Below, piece after piece: positions 6,936-12,975 of a stretch of 12,975 nt of DNA. How positions within the stretch are numbered: the first letter of the stretch is position 1; every line of letters starts with the position of its first letter. This stretch comes from Pseudomonadota bacterium (GTDB lineage: Bacteria; Pseudomonadota; Gammaproteobacteria; Xanthomonadales; Xanthomonadaceae). The stretch is taken from the NCBI GenBank assembly GCA_023394655.1, contig JAEXAG010000101.1, forward strand, positions 1 through 12,975. Reading direction: 5' to 3'. A program made the translations under genes and the position numbers. The notes below the pieces were generated by a model, which did not search any database, was not told the DNA's origin, and was given only the letters and a program-made list of their open reading frames with translations.

Positions 6936-8243
6936 ATGTTCGGGTATTACCTCAAACTGGCGCTGCGCAGCCTGAAGCGCAATCGCGGCCTGACCGTGGT
7001 GATGGTGCTGGCCATCGCCCTGGGCATCGGCGCGTCGATGACCACGCTCACCGTCTATCACGTGCTGTCGGGCGATCCGATCCCGCGCAAGAGCAAGCGG
7101 CTGTTCTATCCGCAGATCGAACCGCGTGGCGTGGAAGGGCTGGAGCCGGGCGAAGGTCCGCCGGACCAGATGACCCGCTTCGATGCCGAGCAACTGCTGC
7201 GCGAAAAGCGCGGCAGGCATCAGGCGGTCATGACCGCAGGCGCCGTCGTGGCGAAACTGCCGGACAGCCAGTTGCCGCCGATGCTGCTGTCGGCGCGCTA
7301 CACGTCCGCGGACTTTTTCCCGATGTTCGACGTGCCGCTCATGCACGGCCGTGCATGGACGGGTGCCGACGACGATGCGAAGGCACGCGCCGCCGTGATC
7401 TCGCGGGAACTCAACGACAAGCTGTTCGGCGGCGGCAGTGGCGTGGGGCGCACCCTGCTGCTGGACCGGCATCCGTTCCGGATCGTGGGCGTGCTGGGTG
7501 ATTTCTCGCCCAAGCCGCGCTTCTACGACATGAGTTCGGGCCGCTATTCGGATGTGGAGGCGGTCTTCGTGCCGTTCTCGACCTCGCGCGAGCTCGACCT
7601 CGATACGCAAGGCAGCATGAACTGCTGGGGGCGAAGCAGCGGCGATGAAGGTCCGCGATCGCTCACAGCGCCCTGTGCATGGCTCCAGTACTGGGTGGAG
7701 CTGGATTCCCCGGGGCAGGCCGGCGAGTACCGCGACTATCTGGAGAACTACTCGCGCGAGCAGAAGCGCGCCGGACGGTTCCAGGCCGAACCCGACGTGC
7801 GCCTGCACGATGTGATGGGCTGGCTGGATTTCCGCAAGGCCGTGCCCAGCGACGTGCGACTGCAGATGTGGCTGGCCTTCGGTTTCCTGCTGGTGTGCCT
7901 GCTCAACACCATTGGCCTGCTGCTGGCCAAGTTCATGCGCCGCTCGGGCGAGTACGGCGTGCGGCGCGCATTGGGTGCATCGCGACGGGCCATCTTCACC
8001 CAGTGCCTGGTGGAAGCCGCGCTGGTCGGTTTGGCCGGCGGCATGCTGGGCCTGGCGCTGGCTTGGGGCGGCCTGTGGCTGGTGCGACGGCAGCCGGACG
8101 ACTACGCGAAACTCGCGCAGCTGGATGTTTCGATGCTGCTGGCGACCTTCGCGTTGGCCGTGACCACGACCGTGCTGGCCGCGATGCTGCCGGCCTGGCG
8201 CGCCAGCCGCATCGCGCCCGCCATCCAGCTCAAGACCCAATGA
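6936..8243 (+). CDS. FtsX/MacB-type ABC permease, first subunit
   Basis: This 435-residue inner-membrane permease has the four-helix plan of the MacB family. One helix at about 19-42 follows the cytoplasmic stretch LALRSLKRNRG. A large periplasmic domain (about 45-305) contains the MacB core (ARYTSADFFPMFDVPLMHGRAW at 120-141 and FRIVGVLGDF at 181-190). Three helices at about 309-331, 357-382 and 398-420 follow. The cytoplasmic loop SGEYGVRRALGASRRAIF (337-354) is the coupling region that contacts the ATPase and is highly typical of the family. Two cysteines, 230 and 247, are in the periplasmic domain and could pair. The start is one base after the ATPase stop, so the genes are coupled. It probably forms a heterodimer with the next gene product, which shares this architecture. 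Confidence 0.94.
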   Translation: MFGYYLKLALRSLKRNRGLTVVMVLAIALGIGASMTTLTVYHVLSGDPIPRKSKRLFYPQIEPRGVEGLEPGEGPPDQMTRFDAEQLLREKRGRHQAVMTAGAVVAKLPDSQLPPMLLSARYTSADFFPMFDVPLMHGRAWTGADDDAKARAAVISRELNDKLFGGGSGVGRTLLLDRHPFRIVGVLGDFSPKPRFYDMSSGRYSDVEAVFVPFSTSRELDLDTQGSMNCWGRSSGDEGPRSLTAPCAWLQYWVELDSPGQAGEYRDYLENYSREQKRAGRFQAEPDVRLHDVMGWLDFRKAVPSDVRLQMWLAFGFLLVCLLNTIGLLLAKFMRRSGEYGVRRALGASRRAIFTQCLVEAALVGLAGGMLGLALAWGGLWLVRRQPDDYAKLAQLDVSMLLATFALAVTTTVLAAMLPAWRASRIAPAIQLKTQ

Positions 8244-8251
8244 GGCCCGCC

Positions 8252-9469
8252 ATGGACATCGCACCCATCCTCGCGACGTTGCGCCGGCACAAGACCGCCG
8301 CATTGCTCATCGCCCTGCAAGTCGCCGTCGCCTGCGCCATCCTCTGCAATGCCGTGTACATGGTCAGCCAGCGCAGCGCCCGCATGCTGCAACCAACCGG
8401 CATCGAGCAGGATCGGCTGGTGATGATCAACAGCATCGGCCTTGACACGGAAGGCAGCCGGAAGGACCGCATCGCCACGGACCTTGCGGCCCTGCGCGCC
8501 GTGCCGGGCGTGGAACGGGCCATCAACGTCGGCCAGTTCCCGTTTGCCGACAACAGCTGGGCAACCGGTTTGACGCTGGACGAAAACCAATCCAAGCCGA
8601 CGGTCACGCCCAGCATGGTCACGGCCGGCGAGGGCTATCTGGAAACCGCCGGCCTGAAGGTGCTGCGCGGAAGGTGGTTCGCCGCCGACGAGTTCCAGGA
8701 CGCGGACGTGTTCCGGGGCGACGCCCCGATCGTGGTGCCATCGGTCGTGGTCAGCGACGCGCTGGCCCGGAGGCTGTTCCCCGATGGCGACGCCTTGGGC
8801 AAAACCATCCATGGCGTGGGCCAGGGCGGCAGCCGGATCGTCGGCATCGTGGCGGACATGCTGGCACCCGGTGGCCAGCCGGGCCATGCCAACAGCGATT
8901 ACGAGGTGCTGTTCGTGCCGATCCGCTCCGACATGACCTGGTTCGTGCTGCGCACCACCCCGGAGCAACGCGACCGCGTGCTGGCCGCGGGCGTCGAGGC
9001 GCTCAATCGCGTCAGCGGCAATCGCATCATCCAGCGCCAGCGCACGCTGGAGGAAATGCGCGGCAACTACTACAGCCGCGACCGCGCCGTGGTCTGGCTG
9101 CTGGTGCTGGTCAGCGTGGCGATGCTTGCGATCACCGCCTTCGGCATCGGCGGGCTGGCCAGCTTCTGGGTACAGCAGCGCACCCGCCAGATCGGCGTGC
9201 GCAGGGCGCTGGGTGCCACCCGTGGCGACATCCTGCGCTACTTCCAGACCGAGAACTTCCTCATCGTCACCGGCGGCGTGGTGTTGGGCATGTTGCTGGC
9301 CTTCGGCATCAACCAGTGGCTGATGCACAAGTACGAACTGGCCCGGCTGCCGCTGTACTACCTGCCCATCGGCGCGCTGGCCCTGTGGCTGCTGGGGCAG
9401 GTGGCGGTGCTGTGGCCGGCGCTTCGTGCTGCGTCGATTCCTCCAGCCACCGCGACGCGGAGCGTGTGA
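8252..9469 (+). CDS. FtsX/MacB-type ABC permease, second subunit
   Basis: This 405-residue permease has the same architecture as its upstream neighbour but a clearly different sequence: a first helix at about 16-38, a periplasmic MacB-like domain at about 40-275 (including VVSDALARRLFPDGDALGK and IVGIVADM), then helices at about 278-303, 334-356 and 366-390. The coupling loop QQRTRQIGVRRALGATRGDI (308-327) matches that of the first subunit. I prefer the ATG at 8252 because TGAGG at 8241-8245 lies 6 bases before it. An in-frame ATG at 8240, which overlaps the previous stop as ATGA, would add four residues and is a fair alternative. Two unlike permeases with one ATPase suggest an asymmetric transporter. 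Confidence 0.93.
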   Translation: MDIAPILATLRRHKTAALLIALQVAVACAILCNAVYMVSQRSARMLQPTGIEQDRLVMINSIGLDTEGSRKDRIATDLAALRAVPGVERAINVGQFPFADNSWATGLTLDENQSKPTVTPSMVTAGEGYLETAGLKVLRGRWFAADEFQDADVFRGDAPIVVPSVVVSDALARRLFPDGDALGKTIHGVGQGGSRIVGIVADMLAPGGQPGHANSDYEVLFVPIRSDMTWFVLRTTPEQRDRVLAAGVEALNRVSGNRIIQRQRTLEEMRGNYYSRDRAVVWLLVLVSVAMLAITAFGIGGLASFWVQQRTRQIGVRRALGATRGDILRYFQTENFLIVTGGVVLGMLLAFGINQWLMHKYELARLPLYYLPIGALALWLLGQVAVLWPALRAASIPPATATRSV

Positions 9470-9478
9470 GTGTTAATA

Positions 9479-9496
9479 TGACCATGGTCACATGAC
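9479..9496. promoter_or_regulatory. Probable operator of the toxin-antitoxin pair
   Basis: TGACCATGGTCA (9479-9490) is a perfect 12-bp palindrome. It is followed after CA by another TGAC (9493-9496), so half-sites TGAC, GTCA and TGAC follow one another. It lies 18 bases before the antitoxin start, just after an AT-rich stretch, TTAATAT (9473-9479), that may be a -10 box. Phd/YefM antitoxins repress their own operon by binding palindromes of this kind, and toxin binding modulates that repression. The binding is inferred from position and symmetry. Confidence 0.6.
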
Positions 9497-9508
9497 TACG
9501 GATATCGC

Positions 9509-9742
9509 ATGCAAACGCAGGTCTCCAAATCCCAATTCAAGGCCAGGGCGCTGGAGTATTTCCGTCAGGTGGAAACCGACGGCAAACCGGTGATCGTGAC
9601 CGACCACGGCGAGCCGACGGTGGAAATCCGCGCCTACCGTCCTCGCACGCGCGATCCGATGGAGGTGCTGCGCGGTTCGCTGTTGCGCCTGGACGCGCCG
9701 ACCGAGCCGGTGGGTGCGGACGACTGGGACGCCCTGTCTTGA
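9509..9742 (+). CDS. Phd/YefM-family antitoxin
   Basis: This 77-residue protein would neutralise the PIN toxin encoded next and repress the pair. The N-terminal part (1-50) carries the family pattern: MQTQVSKSQFKARALEYFRQV, then GKPVIVTDHGEPTVEIRAY, the strand-turn-strand typical of Phd proteins that bind DNA as dimers. The C-terminal tail (about 51-77), ending in GADDWDAL, is acidic and probably disordered, as expected for the segment that wraps the toxin. The ATG at 9509 follows a weak CGGA (9499-9502). It starts 39 nt after the second permease gene with no terminator between. Its stop overlaps the start of the toxin gene, the classic antitoxin-first arrangement. Confidence 0.93.
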   Translation: MQTQVSKSQFKARALEYFRQVETDGKPVIVTDHGEPTVEIRAYRPRTRDPMEVLRGSLLRLDAPTEPVGADDWDALS

Positions 9743-10137
9743 TCGTGCTGGATACCCATGTCCTGCTGTGGTGGGCCAGCGGGCTGGACACGCAACTCAC
9801 GCCTGCCGCACAGGAGGCGATCGCAGGGCAACTGGATGGCGGCCGCATCGTGGTGTCTTCCATCAGCGCCTGGGAAATCGCGATGCTGGTTGCGCGCGGG
9901 CGGCTTGCGTTGTCCGTCGACACCAGCGAGTGGTTGGCGCTGGTCGATGAGATCGAAGCCATCGAGTTCATGCCGGTGGACAACGAGATCGCGATGAAGA
10001 GCGTCGAGTTGCCCGGCGACTTCCACAAGGATCCGGCCGACCGCCTGATTGTCGCCACCGCGCGCAAGCTCGGCGCGCCGCTGGTCACGGCGGACGAGAA
10101 GATTCGCCAATGGCCGCATCTGCGCACGATCTGGTGA
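9739..10137 (+). CDS. PIN-domain toxin (VapC-like ribonuclease)
   Basis: This 132-residue protein is a predicted magnesium-dependent RNase that stops growth when free of its antitoxin. The PIN pattern is complete: LDTHVLLWW at the start with Asp5, Glu46 in SISAWEIAML, DPADRLIVATA with Asp98 and Asp101, and Asp119 in VTADEKI. These supply the acidic cluster that holds the metal, so it looks active. The best start is a TTG at 9739 that overlaps the antitoxin stop as TTGA. A GTG at 9745 in the same frame would drop two residues. TTG starts give low translation, which fits a toxin kept below its antitoxin. PIN toxins with Phd-type partners are a well-known variant of VapBC. The target RNA cannot be predicted. 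Confidence 0.93.
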   Translation: MIVLDTHVLLWWASGLDTQLTPAAQEAIAGQLDGGRIVVSSISAWEIAMLVARGRLALSVDTSEWLALVDEIEAIEFMPVDNEIAMKSVELPGDFHKDPADRLIVATARKLGAPLVTADEKIRQWPHLRTIW

Positions 10138-10140
10138 CGC

Positions 10141-11472
<1,332 letters not shown>

Positions 11473-11474
11473 GC

Positions 11475-12785
11475 ATGGCGGGCGCCGGACTGCCGGAACG
11501 CTGGCGCGGCCTGCTGGCGATCGCGGCGTGTGGACTGCTGGCCGGCGCGTTGGCCCTCGCGGGATGGCAGCTGGCATGGCCGATGCCATGGCGCATCGTC
11601 GCGATGACCGCCCCCTGGCTGCTGGCCGCCGTGCTGGTCTGGCGCCTGCTCTCGGGCGGCGCCGCCACCCGGCGCGCGCTGCTGGCGCTGATCTCCAGCT
11701 ATCGGGACGGCGATTTCAGCCACGGCCTTGCCACCCCTCGCGGCGAGATGGCCGAACTGGTCGAGGCCCACAACACGCTGGGCAATACCCTGCGCGAGCA
11801 GCGGCTGGCGCTGGTCCAGCGCGAGCTGCTGCTGGACACGGTGGTCCAGAACACGCCGGTCGCGCTGCTGCTGGTGGATGCGTCCGGGCGCGTCGTGCTG
11901 GCGAACCTCGCGGCGCGGCGCCTGCTGGGCGACGGCCAGCGGCTGGAAGGCCGGCGCTTCGACGGAATCGTCGATGCGGCGCATCCCGCGCTGGGCGAGG
12001 CGTTGGCCCGTGGCGGCGATGCGCTGTTCGACGTCGGTGGCGATGCCGACGACGAGGACGACGTGATCCACCTGTCGCGGCGCGGTTTCCGCCTCAACGG
12101 CAAGCCGCACGAACTGTTCCTGCTGCGCCAGCTCACCGCCGAACTGCGTCGTCAGGAAGTGCAGACCTGGAAGAAGGTCATCCGCGTGATCAGCCACGAG
12201 CTCAACAACTCGCTGGCGCCGATCGCCTCGCTCGCGCACTCCAGCCGGGAACTGCTGCGTCGCGGCGACACCACGCGCCTGCCGCTGGCGCTGGCGACCA
12301 TCGAGGAACGCAGCCGGCATCTGGAAGGCTTCATCCGCGACTATGCCCGCTTCGCGAAACTGCCCGCGCCGCGCCGGCAGCCGGTCGAATGGGGCGGTTT
12401 CCTGTCGGGACTGGCATCGCAGATCGGCTTCGACTGGCGCGGCGAACATCGCGACGGCATCGCCCGCTTCGATGCGGCGCAGATGGAACAGGCCCTGCTG
12501 AACCTGCTCAAGAACGCCCACGAATCCGGCGGCGATGCCCGCGAGGTCACGCTGGGCCTGCGCCGGCTTCCCGACGCATGGCGCGTGGACGTGAGCGACC
12601 GCGGCACGGGCATGAACGACGCCGTCATCGTCCAGGCGCTGCTGCCGTTCTATTCCACCAAGCGCAACGGCACGGGTCTGGGACTGGCGCTGGCGCGCGA
12701 GATCGCGGAGGCGCACGGCGGGCGCATCGGCCTGAGCAATCGCGATGGGGGCGGCTTGACCGTGAGCCTGACGATTCCGGATTGA
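11475..12785 (+). CDS. Sensor histidine kinase with a minimal periplasmic loop
   Basis: This 436-residue kinase is the probable partner of the preceding regulator. Two helices (about 12-32 and 39-58) are joined by only about six residues, leaving no room for a periplasmic sensor. A HAMP-like stretch (about 65-112), a PAS domain (about 115-215, VVQNTPVALLLVDASGRVVLAN at its start) and the kinase core follow. The phosphorylated His241 is in ISHELNNSLAPIASL, where Glu242 and Asn245 fit the ExxN phosphatase pattern. ATP-binding boxes are Asn347 in NLLKNAHES, DRGTGM (375-380), PFYSTK (391-396) and GTGLGLAL (399-406). The HELNNSLAPI form resembles NtrY/NtrB-like kinases more than the common HELRTPL type, as expected for a kinase paired with a sigma-54 activator. 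Confidence 0.94.
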   Translation: MAGAGLPERWRGLLAIAACGLLAGALALAGWQLAWPMPWRIVAMTAPWLLAAVLVWRLLSGGAATRRALLALISSYRDGDFSHGLATPRGEMAELVEAHNTLGNTLREQRLALVQRELLLDTVVQNTPVALLLVDASGRVVLANLAARRLLGDGQRLEGRRFDGIVDAAHPALGEALARGGDALFDVGGDADDEDDVIHLSRRGFRLNGKPHELFLLRQLTAELRRQEVQTWKKVIRVISHELNNSLAPIASLAHSSRELLRRGDTTRLPLALATIEERSRHLEGFIRDYARFAKLPAPRRQPVEWGGFLSGLASQIGFDWRGEHRDGIARFDAAQMEQALLNLLKNAHESGGDAREVTLGLRRLPDAWRVDVSDRGTGMNDAVIVQALLPFYSTKRNGTGLGLALAREIAEAHGGRIGLSNRDGGGLTVSLTIPD

Positions 12786-12853
12786 GGCGAAGCGAACAGG
12801 CCGGCTTGCGGGACCGAAGCGGCCTGAGTCGCAGATGGCCGGCGCGCAACGAA

Positions 12854-12877
12854 AACGCCCCGCATTCGCGGGGCGTT
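12854..12877 (-). terminator. Rho-gene intrinsic terminator, possibly bidirectional
   Basis: AACGCCCCGC and GCGGGGCGTT form a perfect 10-bp stem around the loop ATTC. Read on the minus strand, downstream of rho, the stem ends in TTTT followed by CGTT, a usable U tract. Read on the plus strand, downstream of the kinase gene, it is followed by CCGTTT, a weaker tract. It probably ends rho transcription and may also stop transcripts from the exporter and regulator genes. Confidence 0.85.
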
Positions 12878-12900
12878 CCGTTTGCAGCGGGCTTCCGGGT

Positions 12901-12975
12901 TCAGCGCTTCATCGAGCTGAAGAACTCGTCGTTGCTCTTGGTCTGCTTCATCTTGTCGAGCAGGAATTCCATCGC
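12901..12975 (-). CDS. rho: Transcription termination factor Rho, C-terminal end (partial)
   Basis: Reading the minus strand into the stop at 12901-12903 gives 24 residues, beginning AMEFLLDKMKQTKSNDEF and ending FSSMKR. This is the highly conserved C-terminus of the Rho helicase, the hexameric RNA-dependent ATPase that ends transcription of untranslated RNA. The remaining roughly 400 residues are beyond the window. The gene converges on the kinase gene across 115 nt that contain the terminator hairpin. Confidence 0.95.
   Translation of the reverse strand, partial: AMEFLLDKMKQTKSNDEFFSSMKR

Overview
The window is high-GC, gene-dense bacterial DNA. I read it as a gammaproteobacterium of the Xanthomonadaceae/Lysobacteraceae group (Lysobacter, Luteimonas or Thermomonas-like). 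The basis is a YcgL-family gene overlapped by a very long ankyrin-repeat gene, strong GC bias at third codon positions, and the last 24 codons of rho at the right edge. The family assignment is from recall of similar gene orders, not from a search. Every gene but rho is on the + strand, and no gene-free stretch exceeds about 160 bases.

Left part (1-4706): a YcgL-domain gene, a 1107-residue membrane-anchored ankyrin-repeat protein that overlaps it by 8 nt, and, 29 nt further on, a membrane diguanylate cyclase with an intact GGEEF active site and an intact RxxD inhibitory site. These look co-transcribed.

Middle and right part (4707-12785): an apparently self-regulating export system. A near-consensus sigma-54 promoter (4817-4832), preceded by two perfect palindromes with TGTCCG/CGGACA arms, drives an HlyD/MacA-type membrane fusion protein, a stand-alone MacB/LolD-type ATPase and two different FtsX/MacB-type permeases. 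Next come a Phd-family antitoxin and a PIN-domain toxin. Then, 3 nt after the toxin stop, comes an NtrC-family sigma-54 activator with an intact GAFTGA loop, followed 2 nt later by its probable histidine kinase. The kinase has two membrane helices joined by only a few residues, so it has no obvious extracytoplasmic sensor. I see no terminator between 4866 and 12785, so sigma-54 transcription could run through all eight genes and feed back on the regulators.

Likely joint action (inference): the kinase senses an envelope signal or the state of the transporter and phosphorylates the activator. The activator binds the paired palindromes, starts sigma-54 transcription, and the ATPase, two permeases and adaptor, with an outer-membrane TolC-like channel encoded elsewhere, export or extract a substrate. 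The toxin-antitoxin pair sitting between effector and regulator genes is the most unusual feature of the layout.

Right edge: a strong hairpin terminator (12854-12877) lies between the kinase and the convergent rho gene.
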